64,000 nucleotides of DNA from Paramecium sonneborni (lineage: Eukaryota; Ciliophora; Oligohymenophorea; Peniculida; Parameciidae): assembly GCA_905182985.1 (NCBI GenBank), contig CAJJDN010000026.1, forward strand, positions 411,245-475,244, read 5' to 3'. The notes under the pieces were generated by a model. The model ran no database searches. It was not told the DNA's origin and worked only from the letters and a program-made list of their open reading frames with translations. Below are positions 47,527-60,794 of this stretch, piece after piece (position 1 is the first letter of the stretch; each line of letters begins with the position of its first letter). Position numbers and translations under genes: made by a program.

Positions 47527-50500
47527 ATGGAGGCAGATTAACTATTGGTGACTAATTTTTTTATAGAATAATAAATAAAAATATTAAAACCCTAACCTTT
47601 AGCTATTAAATAAAGTGCTGAAATCTTATAACATTACTATAAATTGTAAGCAGTAATAATTTTAACATATTACCATATTTATTAGAAAGAATAAGTCAAA
47701 ATACTCGAAACATCTTTGCTCAACATTTATTCATTTTTCCTATCAGACAACTTTGAGGGTTATTAAGATATTAATTCTAAAATAAATAATTTAGTGGAAG
47801 ATATTTCTAAAATTGATGATCATACTATAAAAAAGGGACAATTTCGTAGATCCATTAATCGAAAGTCATTATAAAAGTATATTATTCTATATATTAATAT
47901 ATTAAATAGATCATTTAAAATTTTAGCTTTAAAACTCAGAATAACTTACGACATTATCAGTAAAAAATGGATAAATAAACAAAATTTAAAAAATTAATTA
48001 CGATGGTCTAACCTATGCATTAGAAACATATAAAAGTATATTGAGATATTTAAGATAAAGTTCTTTGAATTCAGATTTAACATAAGTTTCTAAGAAGTTT
48101 TATAAAATGTTTATTTGCAGAATTTGTGAACAACCAATCTAAGCAACACTTATGGCTTAACATTGTATAAAGTGTGAACAATAAGCAGAAAGCAAAAAAA
48201 GATTATTAGAATTAAATTTAGAATTAGCAAATATTTGTGAATAAGCATATTTAGAAAAGAGAAATGTATAAGTTTAATTGGCAATTAAAAAGTATTATAA
48301 TAATATCGATAATTAAGAATGAGAGATAAAACAAGAAAAAGATAATATCATAATACAAAATATATTTATAGAAGAGTCTAGACTTTAGATGATTAGGATG
48401 AGGATGATGATAATTAAAATGATTATCAATAAGAATTGAACAATATAGTAAACATAATGACATAAATTATTAACTTTGCTGAAAAGACATTAAATAATGC
48501 TGCTGAAGTTGAAGATACTAAATGTAATAACTTTTCTTGAGCTTTATTAATAGAAACTTTAGTAATGTTAAATGACATAGTCAATGCAATTTAATGTATT
48601 GAAAGCCAAGATACCTTGTCGATAATAAATGCAACTCATAAATGTCTATTAGATAGACTTGATTATCAAAAAAAATAAGAAAATATTGTCAATAATTCAA
48701 TTGAAGGATCCCCAAATTAAACTTAAGATAATATTAATAAGATTAAAAGAGCATTTACTAAATCTAATTCAATATCATTTAGAATGCCTAAATTTTAAAA
48801 TTCTGCATCTCCTTCTTAAAGAATATCTACAGATCCAATTTAAGAAGAAGATGATTCACCATCATCTCCATAAATTCAATCATCTTAAAAACTTATAACT
48901 TAAAGAAAATATTTTAAAATGAATTCTTCAATTTTTAAAATCAGTGATGGATCAGAATCACCAAAATCAATTAAATAACCAACCCCTTTAGTATAAATGA
49001 AAATTAGTAATTTCTAATAAACAGAAGTAAATTAATCAATAAATTCTTCTATTAATGAACTTACAATAGAATAAGCTAAAAAATAATCAACTAATGATCT
49101 TAAATAATCAAGAGATAAAATATAAAGTTCATTATAAAAATTATCTTAATTCAAAGCATCTATTTAACCTCTCTTATTAAAAAATTAAAAAGGTTATCAT
49201 TTAGAAGAGATTTCAGAAGAATAAAAATAACAAAATAAAATTAACATTTAAAAATAATCCATTAAAGATAGTGAAAATTCATCTAATATTTCAAGTATAG
49301 AATCAGGCAATTCAATAACAAATAATAATGAAATAAATAATTAAGCTCCTAAAATAAAATAAAAAAAAAAAAAGAAATTAAGTTTTTAATCATAAGAAAT
49401 TGAAAAAATGTAATTAAATTCTAAAAATACAGAAAGAAAGAGTAAATTCTTTGAAAATTAGTTTTGTAAATCTCCTATGATTGCTTAAGAAAATGCTATG
49501 GATGAAGTTTTAATTGATAAGGGTTATCATTCTGATTCAAATTTAATAAAAACAGCTTCTTCTTAATTAAATGAAACTTCAAAAGTTGGAATTAAAGATT
49601 TTGAATTCATAAAATTATTAGGCAAAGGTGCTTATGGATGGGTATTTTTAGTAAAAAAGAAAGGATCAGGAGATCTTTATGCTTTAAAAATAATAGATTG
49701 TGCTTAAAGAGTAATATGCAATAATATAATAGAATTTAGAAGCATTTTTAGAATAATTAAAAGCTGAAAGAAATATATTTGAAATTCTAAATAGTAGTTT
49801 TGTTGTAAAAGCTTACTTTTCTTTTGTTCATGAATAATACCTTTGTTTTGTACAAGAATATATGATGGGAGGTGATTTAGCTAGCATTTTAAAATAATAC
49901 ACAGTAGAATCAATTATTAATTTATTTAGGCTCTTGATGAATTTTATGTTTAACATTATATGGCCGAGATAGTTTTGGCTTTAGAATATTTAAGATAATA
50001 AAATATTGTACATAGAGATTTAAAACCAGAAAATATATTATTAGATTGTTAAGGACATTCTAAGCTAGCAGATTTTGGACTTTCTGAATAAGGAGTTAAT
50101 AGTAGATTAAAATTAAAAGAAAATTTGACATCTACTGTTGAAATACCAACTTGTGTTGAATAAATTAGTGATTAATAAGCTTATTAACCTATTTATAAAT
50201 AGCTTAAAAAAGTTGAATCTATTTTAGTAGAAAAATAAGGCAGCAAAACTAAAAAGTAAAATAATTATATTTATATTTTTAGGATTGTTGGAACCCCAGA
50301 TTATATTGCTCCAGAGATTATATTAGGAACTTCAATTAGTAATTTTAGTTCAGATTATTGGAGTTTGGGTATTATAATGTATGAATTACTTTGTGGTATT
50401 GCACCTTTTAATGATGATACTGTTGAGAAAATTTTTGATAATATTCTCAATATGAGAATTGAATGGCCTTAAATAGGAGATGGAGAAGATTGTATTTCAG

Positions 50501-50974
50501 AATAAGCTTATGATTTAATTGTTAAATTATTAGAGCCTGATTTTAATAAAAGAATTGGACATAAAACTATTGAAGAAATAAAGAATCATAAGTTTTTCAA
50601 AGGTTTTCAATAATCTTATATTTTTAGGTATATAATGGAACAGACTATTAAGTAAGCCAGGATTAATTATTCCAGAATTAAATTGTGAATCAAAAGACAC
50701 TGAAAAGATGCAATAATTTTTAAAAAAATTAGAAAAAACTAATAAAGATTCAGAGAATAAAAAATTAGCATAATAATTGAAAGCTTAACTTTAAAATTTA
50801 GAAAGAATAGATTTATTGAAATAAAGAAGCACTTAAGAATCAGAAAAATATTTGTATAAATAATTATTAATTAGATCACAAGTGTAATATGAACAAAAGA
50901 AAATCTAAAATTAAATTGATTTACTTACATAACTTTATGCCAAAATTTACTAAATTTACTCTAAGATGTAGTGA
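47527..50974 (+). CDS. IRE/MAST/Rim15-type AGC kinase with zinc-finger N-terminus
   Basis: A large kinase, ~1076 residues. Clear introns: 48292-48317, 48524-48553, 49711-49732, 49904-49929, 50256-50282, 50603-50627. A frame shift near 47877-47937 is unresolved: phase would need a 61-nt intron, too long here, or a base error. The N-terminal region has [10 protein letters not shown] followed by a His-Cys-x2-Cys group, the zinc finger of plant IRE kinases. A ~400-residue Ser/Gln/Asn-rich linker follows. The kinase has [28 protein letters not shown], a ~60-residue insert between subdomains VII and VIII typical of IRE/MAST/LATS, and [10 protein letters not shown] Lys/Glu coiled-coil tail ends at TGA 50972-50974. 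Confidence 0.78.
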
Positions 50975-51154
50975 AAGAAATTATTATTCTAATAAATTAT
51001 TATGTATATTTTTTAAAGGATCAATTTTATATTTACTAACATAACTAATATCTAGAATATATGTATATATTATAAATATCCATGTATACAAAAGATGGTA
51101 ATTAATTGTTTAATGAATAAAAATATGAATAGGAAGTTCTTTTAACTAAGATAG

Positions 51155-52675
51155 ATGACAAGGAATCTTGACGAGTGTTTCAAAGAAGATTTAGATCTCT
51201 ATGTAAAATTATTGTAAAAGAAACACCAGCCAAATACATAAAAATTGAACAATGATAAATAAATGTTATAATAATGGGATTAATTCAAATAGTTTAGATT
51301 ATCAAGCATAATAGATACAACTTTGGATTCGGATATATTTAAGATATGTATTTGTGATTTTTTGAAAAAAAAAAAAGTAAGTATGGAATTTTGGATAAAA
51401 GTTGCATATGATGTATTTCATGATGAAACTAAAGGTAAATAAGTTAGAATGAAATTTTGGAGATCAATGAGAAAGAAATCTAATAGTTTGGAATTAGATT
51501 TAAAAAATAAAAAATGGCCTTTAGCATGGAGATATTTAGAAAGAGAACCATGTTTAAATCTTGAATTATTGAAATTGTATGAGCAATACATGCCAATACG
51601 TCCGTTTTTTGCTTAAACTTTAAATACTATGACAAACATAACTTGTGATTTAAGAAGAATGCCAATGTTAAAGGAAGAAAAATCAATAGAATTTGATCTA
51701 TCTAAAACAACTTGGTTTCCTAAAATAGATATGTGTGGACCAGCTATTTTAGAGTAATTATCTAGTTCAGATAACTTCTTTTGCGAATAATTAATTAAAT
51801 TTACAACAGAAATGAAAGCAATAATGTTTCCAATTTTAGATTTCTTTAGATTAGATAAGAAAAAAGGAAGAATAATTAATTTATATGGTGAACAACATGA
51901 TTTTGTATTAGAAGTACTTTATTCATTAAAAGCTTTTTGTGGATAATCAATAAATTATACTTAAGGATCATTAAAAAAGAAAAAGAATTATAAATGTACA
52001 AATTCATATAAAATTAATGAAATGTAATGTAGCATTATGTTAACAACATTATCAGAAAATGATTTAAATTAAGATGTAATTAATGACATTTAAAATAATA
52101 TTTAAGGAGGTTATTCAGCATTTATTTAAGATAATTAAATGTATTATCACAATGAAAAGAATCAAAGGTTAGTTCTTATATTCAGTTAAAAATAATTACA
52201 ATTTGGAAGATTGAAAAAAGGAATTAAATTCTATTAAATTCCTGATTAGCAGATATCTGTATTAAAAAATAAATTAGATTATGAATTTCTAGTTTATTAT
52301 TCAAACATTTTATTTAATAAATGTATGATAGTATAATAGAATTGCAGTTCAAGAAAGCCTTTCTATCAAGTGATGATTTGTATGTGGACATATGTATTGG
52401 CTGTCTATTTATCAGGTGAAATTCCAAATTTGGAAGGAGTTAATGTTTTTTAAGATAATGATAAGGAAGATTCTTTAGTAGACATTTAAATTGATTTAGG
52501 ATTAAGTTCTTATGAATAAACTTATGCTGAACCTGAATTTGAATAAGACTAATTTTAAAAAACAAGCTTTGAATTTACAAACCAAGTTGGAGGAGTTAGT
52601 TTAGACCCAAGTGAAGAGGAAGACTGTATGATTGTAGACTAAATATAAAAAAAAAAGAAAATTATCTTAGTATGA
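51155..52675 (+). CDS. Hypothetical protein, 506 aa
   Basis: One frame from ATG 51155-51157 to TGA 52673-52675, without introns. The product is mixed alpha/beta, soluble, with conserved-looking aromatic and Pro positions (WPLAWRYLEREPCLNLELL, YMPIRPFFAQ) and an acidic C-terminal region (EEEDCM) before a Lys-rich end. I do not recognise a family. The 12-A run at about 51365-51376 keeps the frame only at its given length. Confidence 0.6.
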
Positions 52676-53629
52676 TTTAATAATATATATCAAATAATTA
52701 TAAGAATTATTGTTATGATAATAATTTAATATAAATTTCTATTGAAACTATTTAAATATATTAAGATTATTTTATATAAAAACTTAACTTAGAATCTGAA
52801 TAAGTTATGAATAGATGATTTAAAAAAAAAAAAGTTCTTAATATTTATTAAATTATATCTTATAGGTTCTACTTTGTAAATAATTTAAAGCGAAAATTAA
52901 GTTAAGTGGAGCATATTTATTATAGTAGATTTCCTATTCAGGAAATGTATTAAATAATAAGTTATCTATTTTCGTTAAAAATATATCTTATTTTTATTCT
53001 ACTTAGCTACTCTGGATTTAATGAATTGCAGCAAAGGTTTAGGTAAAGTTGATAAGGATTTGATTTTTAAAAAATTATCAACATCTGTTTATTATATAAT
53101 TAACTTCATTAAATAATAATTCAAAAATGCTGTAAGACCATCCTTTTCTCTGGATTTTTATAAATTAAATGTATAAATTGCTATTTTTTTTTTAAAAAAG
53201 GAGCTTGGAAAATTAAAAAAACACAAAATAATCGATAAGATCAAGGTAATTGGACATTTATGATTAATAATTGTAATGTTTATCATATTGAAATGTTTCA
53301 AAATTTTAGATAAACAGATGATTTGAAAATAAAATTTTCAGAAAATTAAAGAGGTGATTATAGTGAAATTATCTTTGCTAGTAATTCTTAAAAAACTATT
53401 TGGTTATTAATATCATATAAAAGTTGATCTAATTATCATGTTTATTTATATATAATGTATAAGAATAAAGTTAAAAGGAATAAAATTATTCTTATCAAGT
53501 TTCAATTTTTTAAAGATAAATTAATATCAAGGAGAAAATTAACACTATTAGAATTGAGTACTAAAAAGTGTTTAAAATAGATTAAACAATAATAGTTTAT
53601 TTTATTTATATATATATATTTTTACCGAT
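52676..53629. other. Region with a broken 135-codon frame (53021-53427 +)
   Basis: From ATG 53021 a frame runs for ~70 codons to an A-run at about 53214-53221. A one-base change there would continue into a frame ending at TGA 53425-53427. The second half reads like protein (DQGNWTFMINNCNVYHIEMF). Treat it as a low-confidence gene with a homopolymer error or a decayed gene. Remaining sequence: nothing seen. Confidence 0.3.
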
Positions 53630-55482
53630 ATGTTCCTTAATCCTGAAATGATAAATGAGGCTTAAGATTCCTCTGTTTAAAATTCGTAATTAAATTCACG
53701 ACAACAACTAAAAGCAAGGTCAAATAACATGAATCGATTTTAAGCAAAAGCAAAAGATGAACCAAAATAAAATGAAAAACCTTTGAGTAGAATTTAATAA
53801 GTATATTTGTAATCTTATGGATCTAGAGAGAAATTGAAATTCAAAAAAAGTAGGTTGAATCCTAGATTAATGAAAATAATGATATGGTAGAGAGTATTGT
53901 TTAATTTGATTCGGATGATGAATAAAATGTAGCTAATTAGATTATAAATCCTTTAATTCTTGGATAATAAGATTATGAAGAATAAACTGTATATATATTT
54001 CCTATTTTGAGTAATAATAACAAGTTATACCTTCTAAACCTAAGACATTTGATTCAATCAGTGCATTATAAAATAATACTTAATATAAAAAGAAACTTGG
54101 TCAAAATGAAAGCTCTTATGGTCAAGAGTATGATTTTAAGATGGATTAAGTAATTAATTGCAAAATTATTAGCTAACCATTATTGGAAACAATCATAATT
54201 AATATTATGAGCCTGGGTAATAAATAAACTAATAAAATGATCTTCCTTAACTTTCAAAACAAAATAATAATGTTTAATTTGATTATACAAAAAAAAATTT
54301 AGAAAACAAGAATAAATTAAATTATGAAGAAATTTAAAATCAAAATAATCCTTCAAAATATCAATAATTAGATGAAAAAAATGAAGATGAAGAAATCATT
54401 TAAATTGATCTTGAAAAATCTGAAATTTCTTTTTAAAATAATGATAATAATTAAGAATAAAACACAAAAATTAACTCTAAAAATGAAAAAGAATAATAAG
54501 AAAATTTTATTTTTGATGAAAATTCTTCGGAATAATCAAATGATGAATAATAAAAAATAGATTAAAAATTAAAGCAAGAGTAATAAACTTAATAATAATA
54601 ATAGTAATAGTAATAATAATAGTAATAATAATAATAATAGTAATAATAATAAGTTTAGACAAAATAAAATTGTCCATATCCAAAAGCTTTAGCCTCTATT
54701 TAAATGCCACATGGTAAGAAACATTTTCTTGTAAATCCTGCATAGAAAGGAGGAATGATTTAATGTACTATAAAACGAGATAGAAGTGGAATGTGTAGAT
54801 TTTATCCAAAATATCATATGCATATTTCAAATGGATTTTTATATTTGATGAGTGCAAAAAAAAGAGCATGTAATAATACAAGCAATTATATCATTTCATA
54901 ATCTAGAGAAGATATGGAAAGAAGCGAAAATTTTTTAGGTAAAGTTAGAAGCAATTTTATGGGAACTGAATTCGTTTTATATGATTCAGGATTAAATCCA
55001 GAAAAAACAAAAGATCCATAAAAATTCAGATAGTAATTAGGAATTGTTCAATATGAAAGTAACATACTTGGTTCAAAAGGACCTCGTAAAATGGTGGTAA
55101 TTCATTTAAATAAATAAAGGTATTATTGCCAAATTTAAATGAACAAGATTAGTTATTTGAATTCAAGCCTTCAAATTCAAAGGATGGAATATTAAAAGAA
55201 TATTTAAATGGCAATAAAGATTAAATTGTCGCTTATGTTAATAGACCTCCTCAATGGAATAGCAAACACAAAGCATTTGTTTTAAATTTTTATTAAAGAG
55301 TTGATAAACCTAGTGTTAAAAACTTTCAACTAATAGTAGATTAGAAAGAAGACAACATATTACTCTAATTTGGAAGAGTTGGGGAAGATCTTTTTAATTT
55401 AGATTTTTAATATCCTATTACTCCACTTTAGGCATTTTAAATTGCATTAACTAGTTTTGATTACAAAATTGCATGCGAATGA
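53630..55482 (+). CDS. Tubby-like protein (TULP family)
   Basis: A 585-residue protein; introns 53801-53826, 53989-54011 (GAG), 54150-54172, 55097-55119 (AAG). Residues 1-~330 are disordered: Asn/Glu/Asp-rich with a Gln run encoded by TAA/TAG at about 54576-54650. The C-terminal ~250 residues are a tubby barrel: strands around TIKRDRSGMCRFYPKYHMHI, the MSAKKRACNNTSNYIIS strand that carries the PIP2-binding Lys-Arg, FLGKVRSNFMGTEFVLYD, GPRKMVV, and the hallmark ending SVKNFQLI...[37 protein letters not shown]. Tubby proteins bind PI(4,5)P2 and ferry membrane proteins into cilia with IFT-A. The protein ends right after IACE, as in the family. Confidence 0.93.
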
Positions 55483-55543
55483 AATGTTTTGTCATTAAAA
55501 TAAATCAATTATATATATATATTTTTATTATACAATAGAACAA

Positions 55544-55933
55544 ATGTAAAACAAACCATTGGATTGGATTTGTATTGGATGCAAAAACTTGAATTATTCT
55601 TTTAGGAAATACTGTAACAGATGTAAAACTTTCACAAGAGAAACCCCAGGAACAAAATTTATCCCACTAGAATAGACAAATTTAATTGATTCATTGAAAC
55701 TCTCAGAGCCTGATCTAACCGGAAGTGGACATAGTACCACAGATAGTATTGGAAGTAAAGCCCAAGATTAGGCCGTCTTTCATTAAGCTCTCTTTTTGGA
55801 GAATTTAACACAGAGCAAGCAAGAAACGGTTAACAAAAACTTCAATTTTATGAAAACTTGTACAATATGTAGAACAGAAAATTATTTTTATCAATCCAAA
55901 TGTAAACAATGTGGATTTAAAATTGCTTTATGA
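55544..55933 (+). CDS. RanBP2-type zinc-finger protein, 129 aa
   Basis: A single frame. The N-terminal finger fits the RanBP2 pattern W-x-C-x2-C-...-N-...-C-x2-C: DWICIGCKNLNYSFRKYCNRCK, residues ~7-28. A second C-x2-C pair set near the C-terminus (CTIC...KCKQCG, ~106-125) looks like a treble-clef or degenerate second finger. The linker is Ser/Thr/Gln-rich. RanBP2 fingers bind single-stranded RNA or ubiquitin; which one applies here cannot be said. ATG 55544 gives a start two residues ahead of Lys-Pro-Leu-Asp-Trp. Confidence 0.78.
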
Positions 55934-56438
55934 TCTAAGAATTTCATGACTTGATTTTAATTATTATTCATAACTATTCTTATGCTGTAATTCAATAATA
56001 ATATATTAAAAATATATTTTTTATCCTATTTTATATTTAGGAACCCTTTCTGATTTGTAAAATGATTTTAATTTATAAGATAATTAGTAGTTCTATGAGT
56101 ATTCTAAATGCAAGGAAAGTTTGAACATATTTATCTCAAATAAAATCTAATTTTCTTATATACAATAAGATTCTAAAAAATGTTAAATTCCAATAAATAC
56201 TATCTAAAATATCCAAAATTTTGATACAATTCAATTTTTAATGTTAATAATGTTATATTAGAATTGAGAAATATAGTTAGTATCTTATTTATACTGAAAG
56301 ACAATATTACATAGATAACAATTTTATTTACAAATTTATAAAAATATAATAAGAATTTTCAGATATCCTATTGCAAAGAGAACTCTTACATTAATAAGAT
56401 TAATAATTTTTTATTAAGAGAATAAGTAATTTAATTAA
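55934..56438. other. Intergenic, nothing recognised
   Basis: AT-rich spacer between two plus-strand genes. It should hold the promoter of the kinase gene at 56439, but no element is identifiable. Confidence 0.45.
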
Positions 56439-58570
56439 ATGAAAAAAAATATATTGATTGACCATGATTAATCAATACCACTTCAATAGACTATATTTAG
56501 AAATAATGTCTCTGTATTACCTTTACTAGTTAAGAAAAATAGCATGGGTTTAGTTTTAGAAAACATTCCAAGAACATAAACATTTTCAAGATAAATGCAA
56601 TAATCATGTCTTAATGATAGTGTCTAATAATCTAGAACCCCTACCATGAAAAATGATTCATTGTATGGTAATATTTTTAAGAAGCCATCTGTTATTAAAA
56701 AAAAACCATTTGTATTAATCAAACCTGAAAATGATTTTACATGGCCACTTTTCAAAATAAAAAATGATCCATTAATTAAATAATTTTGGGATAGAAGAGC
56801 ATAAAAGGATTCTGATAAAAATTGGATATTTGATGATTATTTATTTGCTAATAATATGTTGAGAATAGGGAAAAAGAAAAAAATTGTTAAGGGCTATTAT
56901 TATAGATTAAGCCATTCTGGATTATTGATGTACTATAAAAAAGTATTAATATAATTAAATTAAAAGGAGTCAGATAAATTACCGAAAGGATTCTTATAAT
57001 TGAACATGTAAATAAGAATAGTTGTAAGTTTTCAAAAGACAAAAAGAAATCTATAATTACCTGTATTGTATTTAGAAAAGAGTCATGGTATTGGAATAAC
57101 TATTTTTGATCACTTAATTGATCAAACATTAAAATTAGGTGAGTGCATATAATAATTTTGTTTAATGAGAGGTTTTACTGTTTTATACGAATAACTAGAA
57201 TTATTGGGAAGCGGGGCTTTTGCTTCAGTTTTTAAGGTAAGTCGAAAAAGAGATGAAAAATATTTTGCAGCAAAAACATATTTCAAATAATTTTATGACG
57301 ATCATCCTCAAAAAGAAAGATTGCTTGTAAAGATATTTATTTAAATTAAGGTTAGTCAATGGTTTATAATGAAATTACGACTCTAAAAAATGTTGATCAT
57401 TAAAATATAATTAAATTATATGAAGTAATTCAAGAAAAAGATAAACTGATTTTAATTATGGAATATTGTGCTGGTGGAACATTATATTCATATGTTAAAT
57501 AAAAAGTTAAATTCAATGATAAGCATTACGCTTATATATTAAAGTAATTATGTGATGCTCTATCTGAAATGCATAGATTAAACTTTGTACATAGAGATTT
57601 GAAATTAGAAAATCTCATGTTAGAATCAAAAGATTATTTATAATTAAAATTGGTTGATTTTGGTTTTTCTGAAGTTATTAATGAAAAATAATTGATTAGT
57701 TAGGCTGGAACTCCTGGTTTTCTTCCTCCAGAAATATTTAGATAAATACCATATATTGCTAAAAGTGATATTTTTAGTTTGGGAGTAATTATGTATTTGG
57801 TAAGCATTTAATGTCATTAAGATTGTTGCTGGATATATGCCATTCAAAGCACCAACAGCCACATAAATCTTAGAGTTAAATAAGAAATGCTAAGTTAATT
57901 TTGATAAACCACCTTGGTAAGATGTTAATCCAGATTTAAAGTATCTAATTAAAAAGATGCTTGAATTTAAAATTGAAGATAGAATAAGTTGTTTAGAAAT
58001 TCTAGATAGTCCTTATATTTTGCATCATTCTCGTTAGACATCAGAAACTAATTATAAATCAAATTAAATGTTAAGTGGACTTGAATTGGATAAGTCTAAT
58101 AGATAATCAATGAAAAGTATTAAATAGTCAGAATAATCTAATGATAGAAGTAAAGAATTTTAATTAGATTTTTCTATTCATACAAATGATATAAAGTCAT
58201 TATATCAAAGAAATTCTTAAAAAACTAATAAATCTAATCGATCTATAAATTCTTTAGCTAAAAATTCATCTTAAAAAAAGATATCCAGATCAGTGCCAAA
58301 AGAATGTTAACTCTCTAAATTTTAGAGCACGAAAAAAGTTGAAGATTAAGAATCAAATTAAAGTCAAAGTAAAAAATAGAATTCTTTTGGAAATGTAATG
58401 ATAGGTAAAAAAAATTGATTATTTTTTTATTAGAATAAGAACAAAAGATTATAACATTTGAAGACACAGACTCTTTGAAATTAGAATAAATTCTATATTT
58501 AAAAAGGGCTGGGTTAGAATTTAATAAAATAAAAAAACCAGTTGTTTAACCTTCCAACTAAGAAAACTGA
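56439..58570 (+). CDS. Ser/Thr kinase with PH-like N-terminal domain
   Basis: A 683-residue protein; introns 57327-57355, 57800-57821 (AAG), 58405-58433. Residues ~140-245 are beta-rich with KGYYYRLSHSGLLMYYKK and a final aromatic strand, consistent with a PH domain. The kinase starts ~260: GSGAFASV, FAAKTY, then VHRDLKLEN (Leu in place of the usual Pro), LVDFGFSE and AGTPGFLPPE. Subdomain IX is SDIFSLGVIM. The C-terminal ~180 residues are Ser/Asn/Lys-rich and disordered. A PH-kinase layout suggests membrane phosphoinositide control of a CAMK-type kinase. Convergent with the carboxypeptidase gene, 85 bp away. Confidence 0.85.
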
Positions 58571-58655
58571 ACAATTTATCTTCATTTATTTTTGCTATTT
58601 TTATTTTGTATGATTAAAAAAGTTTAAAATATAAGTTAATTATTTTTATTAATAT

Positions 58656-60625
58656 TCACTAACCTTTTTTCTTCTTAGGAGGGAGTAAGGGGATTTTTTT
58701 CAATTTTTTAGTTTATGATCCTAATTCTAAAAATGATTAATAAAATAGCTTACATTAGTCATTATTTTAAAGTTAAATCTATTATTAAGGCATAGCTTAT
58801 TCTTTGGGATCATCATTAGAATAATCAGATCCTTCATCACCAGAATTATTTTTATCATCTTTTTATTAATTTTTCAGACTATTCTATTCTATTTCTTCCA
58901 AAACTTATTTAACTTTAATCTGTTCTGGTTCATAACAATCTATAATTGATAAACAAAAAGATTATGCAATTTCTTTGTAAATATCTAGATTAAAGTGAAA
59001 ATATTCATATTTTCCAAAGTCAGCTCCACAAAATGACATTTCTAATGTATAACAATTAATAATAGAAAGTTCTCTCCATAAAGCAATCTAAATATATATG
59101 AATATTACTCTAGCTGAGCCTTCTCTATCTTTTTATAATAAGAAACAACAGTCTTTGAAAGAAAAAACGCTACAATTATTTCTATTAAGCATTGGAAATA
59201 CTAATTCTTTTCTATTTGGATCTTTTCCAGAGCAACCATACATAAAAATGTTCTTTTTTCTTGAATGTCCATGTATGTCACAAAATAGTACCAAGTCTCT
59301 TTCTTCTTTTGTTTTTTTAACTAATTATTTTGTATGATATATTGTAGGATGTTATTTCTTATTAGGATCAATCCATTATCTATTTAAATCAACTCCTGCT
59401 AAATTACATCTATAATTTCCATTAACAACTCCATCAATATTTAGCATTGGAACTATTTTGAAAATAAAATTCTCTCTTAAAATTCTAGCCTCGTGTGTAT
59501 TACCAGTTAAAAAATCAATCATATATTCCATAACATAACTAGCCATAGTTTCTCCTGGATGAACTCTTGATGTTATGACAATCCCTTTCTTTTCTTTTCC
59601 ATTATTGAAATCTCCAATTATCAAAAAATCACACATATTACCAGCAATAGTTTAACATAGTTATTTTCTTTTCACTCTATTCTTTTTTGCTGGATCAGAT
59701 TCTAATTATTTTAAATATCTGCACAAATGAGTATAAGTATAAGGATAACAATGAGCGATATAGACACAATCAAAGTCATGTTGAAATTTAACAGCAAATG
59801 TTAAAGTGTAATAAAATCCTCCATTTTTTCTTTTCATGTTGTTCTGGTAGTAACATATTTCATGGCCATCTCTAAACCATCCAATTTCTAATCAAAATAT
59901 TAAAAAAACTCTTACTTTTTTATTTTGCTCCCTATTCTGAATACATTAATGGCTTCATTCCTGAGTTATACAATGAATCTGGCTTCATCATGTTTATAAT
60001 ATTGAATCGATATTCAACATCTTTTCTTGTATTTGATAATGAAAAGTAAAACCATTAAGTATTCATTGTAGTGTAATAATCAGGTTTAAGTATCAAATTA
60101 TACTCATAGTCACAACTTTAATAATATTTTAATTTATAGCTTACATTTATATTGCTCTTCTAAGATTTCCACTTTCAAATCTACTTTCAAAAACTAATGT
60201 TGAATCCTCTTTTGATTATGGCAAATAATATGGTAATACTTCCAATCCATAAGTTGCTGGATCAATATCCTATTAAAATTATTTTTAAAATACTTTTGTA
60301 AAGGGACTCGGATCTGCACAGTCAAATACAACTTTATTCAAAAGTGTGTCTGCAAAACAGATTCTCTCTATTTCTCTTCTCAAACTCTCCTCCAAAATTG
60401 TTTATTTTGGAATGTACATAGGTTCAAATGGTTCATTATGATTTATGAATTCAGGTGAATTAGGTAACAATACAAAATCAGTCCCCCTTTCATTAAAATA
60501 AACAATTACGTTCGAGTTAGATATTCAGGGTCCATTTTCTTTATTTCGTTCTTTTATTCTTCAGTCTTGTAATATAATGACTTGTTAATCCCATAAAAAT
60601 GTTCATCTGTATTAAAATCAATCAT
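58656..60625 (-). CDS. Cytosolic carboxypeptidase (CCP/AGBL, M14 family)
   Basis: A 629-residue enzyme; introns 60487-60509 (AAG), 60116-60144 (AAG), 59888-59915. The CCP-specific N-domain is present ([25 protein letters not shown]...[18 protein letters not shown]). The catalytic domain has the zinc site SRVHPGE with His329 and Glu332, the substrate Asn-Arg pair in DLNRQW, the third zinc ligand in DIHGHS, and the general base Glu in the YTLEMSF segment. CCPs remove C-terminal glutamates or tyrosine from tubulin, so it should act on ciliary and cortical microtubules. The C-terminal ~90 residues are acidic then Lys-rich. Divergent from the OSCA gene, with 169 bp between starts. Confidence 0.93.
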
Positions 60626-60794
60626 ATATTTGAAATTAAATATTATAATTCTTATAATTATAAAATAATCCATTAATTCTATTGATGATTATATTCTAGA
60701 TTCTTGTATTCATGAGATTTTGTTTTAGTTTTTACAAATTGAATAAATATTAATAATTTTTTCATATTGATTCTTCTAATCTATAAATTTAATA

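Noticed and set aside
54372..54560. 62-codon Lys/Met-rich plus-strand frame
   Set aside because: Shifted-frame shadow within the Asn/Glu-rich region of the Tubby gene.
59098..59337. 79-codon plus-strand frame
   Set aside because: Antisense to the carboxypeptidase catalytic domain, which has identifiable zinc ligands.
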